From a virus, in the IMG/VR virus record IMGVR_UViG_3300021376_000116, positions 1 to 44,041 of that record: a stretch of 44,041 nucleotides of DNA; one strand, written 5' to 3'. Below the pieces are notes generated by a model. That model saw nothing but the letters and a program-made list of their open reading frames with translations, did not search any database and was not told where the DNA came from. This document shows positions 7,529 through 16,330 of the stretch, piece after piece. The translations under genes were made by a program, and so were the position numbers. Numbering within the stretch: position 1 is the stretch's first letter; every line of letters starts with the position of its first letter.

Positions 7529-8531
7529 TTAGTTTATTCTTGATAAATTCTTGCAAGTCAAGATCCTCTCTTACACGATTAACAAATGCTTCTTTACCCT
7601 GGACCTTTGTGCCATCTGGCAAAAGATACCATGCTCCTGTACGCTCTACAATTCCGTTTAACTCTGCTGTAGTAACTAAATCTCCAATAGTATCTAGCCC
7701 GAGATTGTCTCCTCTGAAATAAAAATCATATTCTCCAGATTGGAAGCCTGGAGATGTTTTTGAAAATTGCAATTCCCATTTCACAGTTCTACCAATCTTT
7801 TCTTCAATTAACTTATCCCCTACTTTAATTTTTCCTTTAATCGCTTGATTGTCTGACTCGGAACTAAACAACTTAATAATGCAAGAAGAATAAAACTTAG
7901 TAGCCTGACCACCAGAAGGCTGCTGGCTAGTATACATAGCATTAATGTTATTACGAGACTGGCTAATAAGGACAAGCAAAGTAGGCTTAACTTTATTGTT
8001 AGCATAATTAAGCATTTTCCATGCGTTACTAAAGTCACGAGATTCTGCTCCAATCTGCTTTGTATTTTCCAAAGGCTTCATTTCATCAGTGTCCTTTTCA
8101 AAATAAATTGCAGGAAGCAATGATGTAATAGAGTCTACCACGATTAAATCAACACCCGCATTCATAAGTGCTACACCAACATCGACCATATCACTAATAG
8201 TTCTAGCCTGTGAGTAGATCAATTTTTCTGGATCTACCCCCATTTTACGAGCCCAGTCTTCTGAATAAGACATTTCAGAATCAATCCATGCACACAACCT
8301 ACCCTCTGCCTGTGCTAAAGCAATCATTTGAAGGCACATAGAGGACTTTGCAGAGGACTTTGATCCCCAGATAAGAACCTGCCTGCCGTAAGGCAAACCA
8401 CCACCCAATGCTCTGTTTAGACCATAACTTGATGTTGGCTGATACTCATAGTTGACACCTACGCCACTACCTAATCTTTTTCTTAACCTAGGGTCTAACT
8501 GTGCTAACGCTTCTTCTATACTAACTGACAT
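7521..8531 (-). CDS. recA: RecA-like recombinase
   Basis: A 336-residue ATP-dependent strand-exchange protein. It shows the RecA core: a P-loop at residues 56-64, a conserved acidic strand (AWIDSEMSYSEDW) containing the catalytic Glu equivalent, a Walker B strand (VDLIVVDSITSLLP), an allosteric Gln segment (LLVLISQSRNNI) and a loop 2-like GGQATKF segment. The P-loop reads GSKSSAKSS: the Gly just before the invariant Lys is Ala61. There is no long acidic C-terminal tail. It overlaps the polymerase gene by 11 bases. It likely repairs and recombines replicating phage DNA together with the gp32-like protein and the nearby nucleases. Confidence 0.93.
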   Translation of the reverse strand: MSVSIEEALAQLDPRLRKRLGSGVGVNYEYQPTSSYGLNRALGGGLPYGRQVLIWGSKSSAKSSMCLQMIALAQAEGRLCAWIDSEMSYSEDWARKMGVDPEKLIYSQARTISDMVDVGVALMNAGVDLIVVDSITSLLPAIYFEKDTDEMKPLENTKQIGAESRDFSNAWKMLNYANNKVKPTLLVLISQSRNNINAMYTSQQPSGGQATKFYSSCIIKLFSSESDNQAIKGKIKVGDKLIEEKIGRTVKWELQFSKTSPGFQSGEYDFYFRGDNLGLDTIGDLVTTAELNGIVERTGAWYLLPDGTKVQGKEAFVNRVREDLDLQEFIKNKLNG

Positions 8532-11500
8532 TTACATCCTCCAATATCACTGTTCCGTCTTTGGTCTTACCAAATTCAAATTTATATGCATTGCCTTCTT
8601 TAACATGCATATACGCTTTTGCAAAAGATGTAGGAAATACTGTTATTGAATGAAGATCTCTCTTGGTATCTGCTAGGGTAAGTGAAGCCATTCTTTTTCC
8701 ATTCTTGGTTGTTCTAGGTTTAAATGATATAACAAACATTTCATTATCTTTATATGGCAACATTCTGTAATTTAAAAACTTAACCAATGCTGCACCAGAA
8801 TTTTTTATTTCATCAGCAGGAACTGCAGACACAATCCTGTTATTATCACAAAGGACCAAATAAGAACGACCTGTCTCAATAGTCGTATTTTCATCATCAA
8901 ATACACCGACAGACCCAGTTTTGTCCAAAATTTCAACTCTAGACCACCCTTTCCCTCTCTTAATTGATTTTACCATACCCAGAAAAATATAGCAACCCTT
9001 ATCATCAAAATCTACTATATCTTGAATAAAAGCATAATAGTGAGAGGGAATGGTAATATTAAACTCTGGAAGGTTTAAATACTCATAAAGGTTTTCTTTA
9101 ATTGTTTTATCATCCCTTGGGTTATCTGGAAATGTTGCAGCACCAATAGCCTTTAGTGCTTGAAGTGCCCTGCTGTTTACACCATTTCCCTTAGTAAATG
9201 TGAACGCTTCAAGTTCTGCATAAGACTTAAAAGGTCGTGCCTGTATATATCGTTCTGCAATCTTATCAGATATAAATTTGATTGCCGTGAGTCCGAACCG
9301 AATACCCTTACCCTCAATTTTAAAATCAATATCCGAATCATTAATATGAGGTAGTTTAACGACAATGCCCATTCTTTTCGCTTCAATAAGATATTCAGTT
9401 CTCGCATCTTTATCTCCTTCATTTTTAAGCACTGAGTACATAAACTCAAGTGGGTAATAATACTTTAACCATGCAGTCCAATACGATAGTGTTGAATATG
9501 CTACTGCGTGTGACTTGTTAAATGAGTACCCTGCGTGAGCCTCAAAGTCATGCCACAGATCACGAGCAGCATTTGGAGCAATAAACCTAGATGCTCCTTC
9601 TACGAACCTCTCTTTAAACTGATCAAATTCTTTAGCATCTTTTTTCTTTCCAATAATCTTTCTAACTTTATCTGCTTCCGACATGGACATACCGCCAAGG
9701 TGTACGCATGCTTGCATAACCTGTTCCTGGTAAAGAATACAGCCATATGTGTCCTCCGTAAACTCTTTTAATACTTGGTGGGTATATCCAATATTTTGAC
9801 GACCATGCTTGCGTTCAATATAATCTTTCCCAATTGTATTCATTGCACCTGGGCGAACAAGAGCATTTGATGCTGCAAGTTCGGCAAGATTTTTTACACC
9901 CATTTTAATAAGAAGATTAGTATATGGCGCTGCTTCACATTGAAACACACCCTTTGTGTGTCCATCAGAAAGCATTTGATAAACATTGGTATCGTCCATT
10001 TTTATTTTAAGAAGGTCTATCTTTTTGCCATTTCTATCTTTAATAATATCAATAGTATCTTTTAAGACAGACAATGTTTTAAGGCCTAGTGCGTCAATTT
10101 TAATAAGGCCAATTTTTTCAGCCTCTTCCATGTCAATACCAACCACTGGAATACGATCATCAGATCCAGCAGAAGAGCGAGTCTCTAGTGGTGCATATCT
10201 AAAGATTGGATCTTTGCTAGTAACCACACCAGCAGCATGGATGCCAGTGCCCCTAATACGACCTCGAAGTTGTTCTCCATATATTTCCACTTCTGGATAC
10301 TTTTCACGGAACTCTAGTGTTGATTTTGATGTACAGTAGTCATCCCAAGAATCAACAGTTTTTAATACTTTGTTTACATCTGACAGAGGTATATTTAAAA
10401 CTCTAGCAACATCTCTTACTATTCCTTTTCCAGTAAATTGTAAAAATGTAGCAATAGAAGCAACATGCCTATATTGTCTGACAAGATAATCTTTTACTTC
10501 TTCACGACGAGTATCTTGAATATCTGTATCAATATCAGGAAAGTCATTACGCTCTGGATTAATAAATCGGAAAAACAAAAGATTATGTTCTATTGGATCA
10601 ATGTCAGTAATTCCTAGGGCATAGCAAACCAAAGATCCAGCAGAAGATCCTCGACCTGGACCAACTAGAATGTCTTCTTTCTTTGCCCAGTTAATCATAT
10701 TGCTAACAACCAAAAAGTATGGAGCGAATTTTTTTTCACGAATAATCAATAACTCTTCTTCAAGTCTTTGTTCATATATATCGTTTCCAAGCCAGTTGCT
10801 ATTTAATCTCTTTTCTTCTAAACCTGCAAATGCTAAATCTGCCAACTCTTGATCTGGATTTCTATATTGTACTGGCAAAAGGTTTAAGCCTTCTTGTATA
10901 TCGTAATCCTCTATCATGTTTGCCAATTCTATTGTGTTTGAGTATATGTCTTCCCTATCTATACCCTGAGACTCCATGGCTGACTTCATTTCTTCATAAG
11001 ACAACAAATGTATATCAAACTTGTTAAATGTTACTTCTCTGTCTTTGCCATATAATAAATCTAGTCTGTCCATCATACATGAACACTTTGCTGACTTTGC
11101 ATAAGAAACATCTTTGGAAACCTTTGCGTGAGCATTCATGATAAGTTTAAACTCTTGAATCTCTTTTTGTCCTGGATGTGAATGATGACAATCTGGAGTC
11201 ACGATAGCCTTAATATTAAACTCGTCTGCCAAATCAAGAAGATATTTGTTTATGTGTGCTTGGTTGTGTGGCATTACCTCAATATAATAATCACTGCCAA
11301 ATTGATCCTTAAACCATGTTATGTACTTCTTAGCAAGGGCAAACTCTTCTTCTTCTAATGCTTTTACTAAAACGCTACTTGGACATGCAGATGAAACTAT
11401 AATACCTTCTTTGTATTTTTCTAATACCTTAAAATCAAATCTAGGCTTTTTAAAAAAACCATCTGTCCATGCTAATTCGCTAATCTTGTTTAGATTTTCT

Positions 11501-11808
11501 AAACCTATTTTATTCTTGGCTAGAAGGATAATATGGTTATAAACAAGATCTTGCTGACCCTGCCTTTCAGACTTATCTCTTTTATCAGATATGTCTGCAC
11601 ACATGTATCCTTCTAGACCAAGAATTGGCTTAATGCCCTTTGCTTTTGCAACTCGATACAGTTCTCTATGCCCAGATAATGTTCCGTGATCCGTGATAGC
11701 CAATGCTGGCATACCAAGTTCAACTGCTCGGTCTACTAATTCTTCTGGAGTAGCAATCCCATCAAAAAGACTAAAATGGGTATGGACATGTAAGCCTACG
11801 TAGTTCAT
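8521..11808 (-). CDS. dnaE: DNA polymerase III alpha subunit (DnaE-like)
   Basis: A 1095-residue C-family replicative polymerase, close to the length of bacterial DnaE. The N-terminal PHP domain is intact by eye: LHVHTHFSLFDG at the start, AITDHGTLSGH near residue 40 and CHHSH near 205. The palm has GPGRGSSAGS near 385 and the catalytic acid block DFPDIDTD at about 422-429. The C-terminal part has HhH-like and OB-fold segments (CYIFLGMVKSIKRGKG). I see no clear clamp-binding pentapeptide. It starts at ATG 11808, two bases after the stop of the gp32-like gene. The phage thus carries its own bacterial-type replicase with a probable PHP exonuclease. Confidence 0.95.
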   Translation of the reverse strand: MNYVGLHVHTHFSLFDGIATPEELVDRAVELGMPALAITDHGTLSGHRELYRVAKAKGIKPILGLEGYMCADISDKRDKSERQGQQDLVYNHIILLAKNKIGLENLNKISELAWTDGFFKKPRFDFKVLEKYKEGIIVSSACPSSVLVKALEEEEFALAKKYITWFKDQFGSDYYIEVMPHNQAHINKYLLDLADEFNIKAIVTPDCHHSHPGQKEIQEFKLIMNAHAKVSKDVSYAKSAKCSCMMDRLDLLYGKDREVTFNKFDIHLLSYEEMKSAMESQGIDREDIYSNTIELANMIEDYDIQEGLNLLPVQYRNPDQELADLAFAGLEEKRLNSNWLGNDIYEQRLEEELLIIREKKFAPYFLVVSNMINWAKKEDILVGPGRGSSAGSLVCYALGITDIDPIEHNLLFFRFINPERNDFPDIDTDIQDTRREEVKDYLVRQYRHVASIATFLQFTGKGIVRDVARVLNIPLSDVNKVLKTVDSWDDYCTSKSTLEFREKYPEVEIYGEQLRGRIRGTGIHAAGVVTSKDPIFRYAPLETRSSAGSDDRIPVVGIDMEEAEKIGLIKIDALGLKTLSVLKDTIDIIKDRNGKKIDLLKIKMDDTNVYQMLSDGHTKGVFQCEAAPYTNLLIKMGVKNLAELAASNALVRPGAMNTIGKDYIERKHGRQNIGYTHQVLKEFTEDTYGCILYQEQVMQACVHLGGMSMSEADKVRKIIGKKKDAKEFDQFKERFVEGASRFIAPNAARDLWHDFEAHAGYSFNKSHAVAYSTLSYWTAWLKYYYPLEFMYSVLKNEGDKDARTEYLIEAKRMGIVVKLPHINDSDIDFKIEGKGIRFGLTAIKFISDKIAERYIQARPFKSYAELEAFTFTKGNGVNSRALQALKAIGAATFPDNPRDDKTIKENLYEYLNLPEFNITIPSHYYAFIQDIVDFDDKGCYIFLGMVKSIKRGKGWSRVEILDKTGSVGVFDDENTTIETGRSYLVLCDNNRIVSAVPADEIKNSGAALVKFLNYRMLPYKDNEMFVISFKPRTTKNGKRMASLTLADTKRDLHSITVFPTSFAKAYMHVKEGNAYKFEFGKTKDGTVILEDVNVS

Positions 11809-11809
11809 C

Positions 11810-12466
11810 TTACCAATCAGTATTGGTAGACGATGTTACGGATGGACTGTCAAAGCCTAGGTAGAACGCTTCTTGTTCCGCATATGGAATCTTTTTTAGT
11901 GCTGACTCCAACGGATAAGGCTCGATATCTTTCCAATCGAATGGCTCCTTATCTGGTGCTGATGGAATTAGTGTGTAATTGGTTTCAGTTCCCTGTCCAT
12001 TACGCTTTAATTTCCACACTACATTTGAGATGCTTCCTGTTTCAAGAGCATACTCACGAATTGTGTTAAATGATGATTGTTTACTGATACCCATTGACCA
12101 GATAGCAACGTATGGTGCTTCGATACCGTCGTCTACTAAGACGTTACAATAAAAACGAAGACGGCCACGCCATCCAGCCTTTGGATCTTTGCGATGCATT
12201 TCTTCTGCCCAGTCACGGCCTTCTGATTCCATAGTGTCTACAGCCTTGCGCTTATAGTCTTTTGGATTAACATGTTCCTTAACAACAAGTGCTAGGCCAC
12301 GCTTTTCGCTATAATTTGCAGAATCCTCATCTAGTTCTTCGATGAAGCGAATCTTTACAGATTGTCCATCTGCAAGTTTTAGCCACTTTACCTTTGGTCC
12401 ATCATTTTCATATTTTGGTCTGTCGAGCAGGGCATTAATGTTTTTGATTCCCTTTACAATGCTCAT
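11810..12466 (-). CDS. gp32-like single-stranded DNA-binding protein
   Basis: A 218-residue protein with an AAGGAG ribosome binding site. The N-terminal motif KVKWLKLADGQSVKIRF is the opening strand pair seen in T4 gp32-like OB folds, followed by a basic region (NPKDYKRK), a strand pair (GRLRFYCNVLV) and KQSSFNTIREY. The end is Ser/Thr-rich and finishes in Asp-Trp, a short acidic-aromatic tail. It lies between primase and polymerase, where such proteins coat single-stranded DNA for replication and recombination. The zinc-binding loop of T4 gp32 is not obvious. Confidence 0.7.
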   Translation of the reverse strand: MSIVKGIKNINALLDRPKYENDGPKVKWLKLADGQSVKIRFIEELDEDSANYSEKRGLALVVKEHVNPKDYKRKAVDTMESEGRDWAEEMHRKDPKAGWRGRLRFYCNVLVDDGIEAPYVAIWSMGISKQSSFNTIREYALETGSISNVVWKLKRNGQGTETNYTLIPSAPDKEPFDWKDIEPYPLESALKKIPYAEQEAFYLGFDSPSVTSSTNTDW

Positions 12467-12488
12467 ATATTTCTCCTTTGTGTTTGTA

Positions 12489-13433
12489 TTAGTTTAGCAT
12501 AGACTCTATGCTTTTGTCAAACGAAAATCCTAAACTTTTAATCTCTTCGTCTGGCATATCGCCTATGTCTTTATATTGTTTGTTTATTTTAATAACAGAA
12601 ACACGAGAGCCAAGCCTTTCAACTATCCTGTCTTTCATGTTTCCTCCTGCTTCATCATTATCTGCAACAACAAAAATGTTGTTAAAATATTTTTGAAGCA
12701 ATTCTATTTGTTTGTTCGATACATTCGCTCCCAATGTTGCGATTGCAGGAATTCCTAGTTGGTCTAGTCTTATAGCATCAAAAGAAGACTCAACTATATA
12801 TACCTTATCAGACTTCTTTACACGATGCAAATTAAAAAGGGTTTTGCTTTTTGGTAGTCCTGGTGTATTCTTAAAATCTTTTCCTTCAACAGATCTTCCA
12901 ACAAATCCTAACAATATTCCGTCTGGGCTATGAACTGGAACTGTAACCATGTCTTGCTTTTCTGAATACCCCAAAGAGAACTTGCTACAAGAATTTTGTG
13001 TTATTTTACGATATGCAAAATAGTTTTTAGGCCTATCTAAAGAAATAAGATTATTATGTAAGCGTTTAATTATTAACTCATCAAACGGCTTATATTTTTC
13101 TTTCTCAACCAATGCACGATCAATTTCTACTGCAAGATTGCTAACCTTCTCTTTGCTTTTTATAAATCTTGCTGCCTCAAAATATGTTCTGCCAGAAGTG
13201 TGCATTACTAATTCTATAAGATCTGCAGATTTTTGACAAGAAAAACAAAAGAACATTCCGCTATTTTTTTGTACTTCTCCTGCTGGCGTTCTGTGATTAT
13301 TATGAAACGGACAAAATATTATAAAGTCAGCATCTAGTTCAGACTCTATGTTTATGCCCGACCCCGCAAGGACTCGCTTGACCTGTTCTGCGGTATAGGA
13401 ATTGGATTGGTTCCATCTACCCCTGCTATCCAT
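12489..13433 (-). CDS. dnaG: DnaG-type primase (short form)
   Basis: A 314-residue RNA primase. A CHC2 zinc finger is present with C41, H44, C63 and C66 (CPFH, then CFSC). The TOPRIM domain has E215 in YIVESSFDAI and D258-x-D260 in VVADNDEAGG. It is about half the length of bacterial DnaG and lacks the large C-terminal helicase-binding region. The start is ATG 13433, preceded by AAGGAAG; this gives an 82-base overlap with the upstream gene in another frame, which is long for this genome. Works with the DnaB-type helicase encoded just upstream. Confidence 0.9.
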   Translation of the reverse strand: MDSRGRWNQSNSYTAEQVKRVLAGSGINIESELDADFIIFCPFHNNHRTPAGEVQKNSGMFFCFSCQKSADLIELVMHTSGRTYFEAARFIKSKEKVSNLAVEIDRALVEKEKYKPFDELIIKRLHNNLISLDRPKNYFAYRKITQNSCSKFSLGYSEKQDMVTVPVHSPDGILLGFVGRSVEGKDFKNTPGLPKSKTLFNLHRVKKSDKVYIVESSFDAIRLDQLGIPAIATLGANVSNKQIELLQKYFNNIFVVADNDEAGGNMKDRIVERLGSRVSVIKINKQYKDIGDMPDEEIKSLGFSFDKSIESMLN

Positions 13434-13705
13434 TCGCTCTTCCTTTTCCCTGCGTAAACTCCGTGTATAGATAATTCAAATTCAAAAAACCCTTTTATCT
13501 CATTATACCTTATTGTAAAGTCTGGGTCAATATCAAATCTTGGTACATACCCACACAACCTCATTTCTGAGACCAACAATCTTATATATTCAATTTTTAA
13601 TCTTCCTAAAAGAGCCTCATCCTGAATAACGCCATCAATAAAAAACTTCCTTAAAGGCTTATGGTGATAGAAATCTGGCGGGATGTTCTCCTTATTTTTT
13701 GACAT
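13352..13705 (-). CDS. Unknown small protein between helicase and primase
   Basis: A 117-residue protein starting six bases past the helicase stop. It begins with a basic segment (HHKPLRKFFIDGVIQ), then an amphipathic helix (LLGRLKIEYIRLLVSEMR) and a beta-rich part. I recognise no enzyme motif. The last 27 codons overlap the start of the primase gene, so its C-terminal tail (Arg/Ser-rich) and the primase N-terminus are coded by the same DNA. The position suggests a replisome accessory factor, for example a helicase or primase partner. Confidence 0.65.
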   Translation of the reverse strand: MSKNKENIPPDFYHHKPLRKFFIDGVIQDEALLGRLKIEYIRLLVSEMRLCGYVPRFDIDPDFTIRYNEIKGFFEFELSIHGVYAGKRKSEWIAGVDGTNPIPIPQNRSSESLRGRA

Positions 13706-13711
13706 ACCATA

Positions 13712-14938
13712 TTATACCTGCTTATCTTCAAAGTCTTTATACCTATAGTATCCCTTGTCAAAATCACACTGTACTAGAAAATCACCCATAAACCCATTTC
13801 GGTTCTTTCTAAAAGCACACTCAATAACATCACTATTGGCACCACGACCTAGGGCCAGCACCCAGTCAGCGTCATATGCAATCTGCCTTGACCATGCTGT
13901 TTGACCAAGCGTTGGGACAGCCTCTAGTTTGGTCACATCGTCTGGGGTAGCAGAAGAAATAGCGATAATGGGAACTTCTTCTGCAATGGCCATTAGTTTA
14001 AGTTCACGAGATAGGTTTTTCATGCGTACCGTCTCATTTTCAGATTTTTGGTTTGGAGACATTAGTTGTAGGTAGTCAACAATAACGAAGTCTGGCTTAT
14101 ACTGATCTATCTTTCCACGAAGCACAGATGGGTTAATTTCTCCACCCTGATCGTTTGAAACAATGTGGAACTCTGGCTTGCCTTGTAGATTTTTACTATG
14201 CCAATCTTTTAGCATCTCTAGTTCAATTTCTCCATTGCTAAGTTTTCTATGAGACCAACGGCCCTCGCCCATAATTGTAAATACACGATTGCGAACTTCT
14301 GCCTCGCTCATTTCAAGGCTTATGATTAGTGGGCTACGACCCTGTTTCCAAGCCTGTACGGCGAAATAGAGAGCCAACCACGACTTTCCTATACCTGGAT
14401 ATGCAAGGAACACTCCCAACTGCCCTGGCATGATTCCAGAAGGTAAATAGTTATCAAACCCTGGAAGCCCAGTCTTAATCCCAATATATCCCAGTTCCTT
14501 CTGCTTCTTTACATTTTCAAAATATGCAATGGCAGACTCTAAGTCTGTTACATCAATATCTCTAATAGCAGCAGTATTCTTTTTTAACTCTGATGTCTGA
14601 GTAATTAAATTTTCTAACGCTTTACCGCCCTCGCCCTGCTGTACATCAGTAGCAGCAGACCTAAGAATATCTTTTAGACTATCCCTTAAGTATTCACCTT
14701 GCAGTTCTTCAAGGTGGTGCCTTGTTGCTCCAACGCCTGGAACTGGATCAAAGTCTCTAAACTTTTCTCTAACTAGGTCACTTGGTGGCAAGGAAGAATT
14801 ATTTTCAAAATACAGTCTTATGAAATTCCAAATATCTCCGTGTGTTTTTAAGAGGTTTTCTACATTAGCCTGTAAGAGAACATGTATCTGCTTGTCTTGC
14901 AGCACTGCAGAAATTAATTTAGATTCTACATCGTTCAT
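13712..14938 (-). CDS. dnaB: DnaB-type replicative helicase
   Basis: A 408-residue RecA-fold helicase. The N-terminal helical domain (about residues 1-125) is followed by a linker and the motor domain. Walker A is AYPGIGKSW at about 179-187, the catalytic Glu segment is SLEMSEAEVRNR near 208, Walker B is FVIVDYLQLM near 284-293, and a later strand with sensor role is IIAISSATPDD. The protein should unwind DNA 5' to 3' at the fork and bind the phage primase. ATG 14938 overlaps the stop of a small membrane protein gene (ATGA). No separate helicase loader is clearly identified. Confidence 0.93.
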   Translation of the reverse strand: MNDVESKLISAVLQDKQIHVLLQANVENLLKTHGDIWNFIRLYFENNSSLPPSDLVREKFRDFDPVPGVGATRHHLEELQGEYLRDSLKDILRSAATDVQQGEGGKALENLITQTSELKKNTAAIRDIDVTDLESAIAYFENVKKQKELGYIGIKTGLPGFDNYLPSGIMPGQLGVFLAYPGIGKSWLALYFAVQAWKQGRSPLIISLEMSEAEVRNRVFTIMGEGRWSHRKLSNGEIELEMLKDWHSKNLQGKPEFHIVSNDQGGEINPSVLRGKIDQYKPDFVIVDYLQLMSPNQKSENETVRMKNLSRELKLMAIAEEVPIIAISSATPDDVTKLEAVPTLGQTAWSRQIAYDADWVLALGRGANSDVIECAFRKNRNGFMGDFLVQCDFDKGYYRYKDFEDKQV

Positions 14939-15063
14939 CGTGAAACCCTATACAATATTACCACCTGCAGCATAAATACAATTAATGCGCTAATAGTCCT
15001 AATTAATCCCATCTTATGGTTGTGTTTATCGCACCATCTTTCTAAGCGGTCTCTTTGTTCCAT
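14935..15063 (-). CDS. Very small single-pass membrane protein
   Basis: A 42-codon gene in the apparent gap before the helicase. ATG 15063 is preceded by GGAGG 3 bases upstream (GGAGGTCATG), and its stop at 14935-14937 overlaps the helicase ATG. The first 20 residues are charged (MEQRDRLERW at the tip) and residues about 21-38 form a hydrophobic helix (ISALIVFMLQVVILY). It overlaps the end of the DUF2061 gene by 22 bases. The strong ribosome binding site and coupling support a real gene. Function unknown: membrane anchor or small holin-like protein. Confidence 0.65.
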   Translation of the reverse strand: MEQRDRLERWCDKHNHKMGLIRTISALIVFMLQVVILYRVSR

Positions 15064-15263
15064 GACCTCCCCCATCTAACCCTAAGCCAAGTTCTCTCAT
15101 GTATATAATATAAAATAAAATTAATAACATTTGACACAATTGTAAACGATACAGTAAAGGCAATATCCCTAGTGTAATACCAAGCAAGCACAAAGGTGCT
15201 AATGATTGCTATGATTCTCCATGTCAAGGCCTTGGTCAATGACCTTGCTTTTGTACTATTCAC
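15042..15263 (-). CDS. DUF2061 membrane protein
   Basis: A 73-residue protein starting at GTG 15263. The pattern KALTWRIIA near residue 11, a hydrophobic helix, a second hydrophobic helix ending in NFILYYIHERTWLRVRWG is the signature of the DUF2061 membrane family (two helices, conserved KxxTWR and YYIHERxW). The family is found in many bacteria and some phages; its activity is not known. Here it sits with another small membrane protein directly before the helicase gene. Confidence 0.8.
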   Translation of the reverse strand: MNSTKARSLTKALTWRIIAIISTFVLAWYYTRDIAFTVSFTIVSNVINFILYYIHERTWLRVRWGRSWNKETA

Positions 15264-15564
15264 TCAGCCACTCCCTTGCTTTTTGTCTGCGTTGTGCTCG
15301 CTCTTCTCTGTCTTTGTTTATTTCATTTTTACTATCCAACAATGCCTGAGCCTTGTAGGCAAAAATATTCCACGATGGACTAGTAGAAATTTCAAAATAA
15401 AAATCTAGCAACTCATAACATACCGAGATTCCATACGACTCAACTAGTGCATCTGCAGCCCACTGCTCTACATTAAGATTGAGAGATGGCTTCTGCTCAT
15501 ATCGTTGAGTGTGCAATTTACTATAACGACTAAGCAAAGCCATGCGGTCTTTGCGTTCTGCCAT
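15256..15564 (-). CDS. Small helical unknown protein
   Basis: A 102-residue protein translated from a TAATG overlap. It appears fully helical, with a central aromatic-rich part (VCYELLDFYFEIS, then WNIFAYKAQALL) and a strongly charged C-terminus full of Arg, Glu and Lys that could be a coiled coil. No catalytic motif is present. Its location upstream of the helicase would fit a helicase-loading or replication accessory role, but sequence alone does not show it. Confidence 0.55.
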   Translation of the reverse strand: MAERKDRMALLSRYSKLHTQRYEQKPSLNLNVEQWAADALVESYGISVCYELLDFYFEISTSPSWNIFAYKAQALLDSKNEINKDREERAQRRQKAREWLSE

Positions 15565-15773
15565 TATTTTGCTTCGGCTTCGGTCTGTGCTTCTAAAATC
15601 TTTGCTGTAAGTTTATCTTCAACAAACTTGTAAACACGCTCAAATGCTTGATCTGTATTTTCTCCGTCTCGCTTTGAGTCTGTTACCCCAAGGTCTAGCC
15701 TTAGTGATTGAAAATTTCCTAGATTTAATGTGTATCCAAGCGTTACAGATACCTTTGTTGCTTCATTTCCCAT
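15564..15773 (-). CDS. Small unknown protein
   Basis: A 69-residue protein. The first half is beta-rich (KVSVTLGYTLNLGNFQSLRLD), the second half helical and ends in an acidic Ala/Glu tail. A GAAGGG ribosome binding site precedes ATG 15773. I recognise no family; small proteins with such a beta hairpin and helix are frequent in the early region of actinobacterial phages. It is coupled to the next gene through TAATG. Confidence 0.55.
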   Translation of the reverse strand: MGNEATKVSVTLGYTLNLGNFQSLRLDLGVTDSKRDGENTDQAFERVYKFVEDKLTAKILEAQTEAEAK

Positions 15774-15787
15774 TCTTATACCCTTCG

Positions 15788-16330
15788 CTAAATAGACTCA
15801 CCCCATACAGGAATAAATCGCCCATCTTCTGTTTTCGTATATGTAAGTATACCATCGCCCATTCTTCTTGTCAACTCTTGCTTACTGGGCGTAATATCAT
15901 TTGTTATTAGTCCATCTTTTCTTGGTCTGCCAATATGGTATGTAGCCAGTATATCACGAATCTCTTTTACTTGCGATTCTGAATAATATGATCTAACTCT
16001 GAAACCTCTCTCTCCACCCTTTTGAGAACCTTTTGGAAATGGAATAATTCCTCTTCTCATAAGAGATGGCATATATTTTTTATGACGATTAACTAAATTA
16101 GCAGTCTCTCCAACCGTGTATGCTCGCTCTTTATTTTTTTTAAAATCATTAATTAAACAACTTTCGATCCTGTCTTTATTAATATTATAAACAGACATTA
16201 TTCCATTAGATTTATTTAAATGATGAATTCTTACAAGGTCACCATTTAAAAAACAAACCTTTTTGTTCCCTGATATTACAGGGAGGACATTGTAACCTTC
16301 GCTCTGAATTGTTCCCTTTTTAACAGCCAC
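15788..16330 (-). CDS. MerR-like HTH DNA-binding protein
   Basis: A 180-residue protein read from GTG 16330, with GGAGGG a few bases upstream. Residues about 70-130 look like a winged helix-turn-helix of the MerR/excisionase type: AYTVGETANLVNRHKKYMP, then a Gly/Arg-rich wing (GGERGFRVRSY) and SESQVKEIRDIL. The N-terminal 70 residues form a beta-rich unit of unknown role. As the only larger candidate regulator in the window, and lying between structural and replication genes, it may control the switch between those groups. It overlaps the upstream zinc-ribbon gene by 55 bases. Confidence 0.65.
   Translation of the reverse strand: MAVKKGTIQSEGYNVLPVISGNKKVCFLNGDLVRIHHLNKSNGIMSVYNINKDRIESCLINDFKKNKERAYTVGETANLVNRHKKYMPSLMRRGIIPFPKGSQKGGERGFRVRSYYSESQVKEIRDILATYHIGRPRKDGLITNDITPSKQELTRRMGDGILTYTKTEDGRFIPVWGESI

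Noticed and set aside
13706-13716. TATAAT directly before the ATG at 13705 as a promoter
   Set aside because: The box touches the start codon, leaving no room for the 6-7 base distance to a transcript start, and its TAA is the stop codon of the helicase gene.
15840-15850. TGGTATACT within the HTH gene as another leaderless promoter
   Set aside because: It lies inside coding sequence with no start codon at the right distance.
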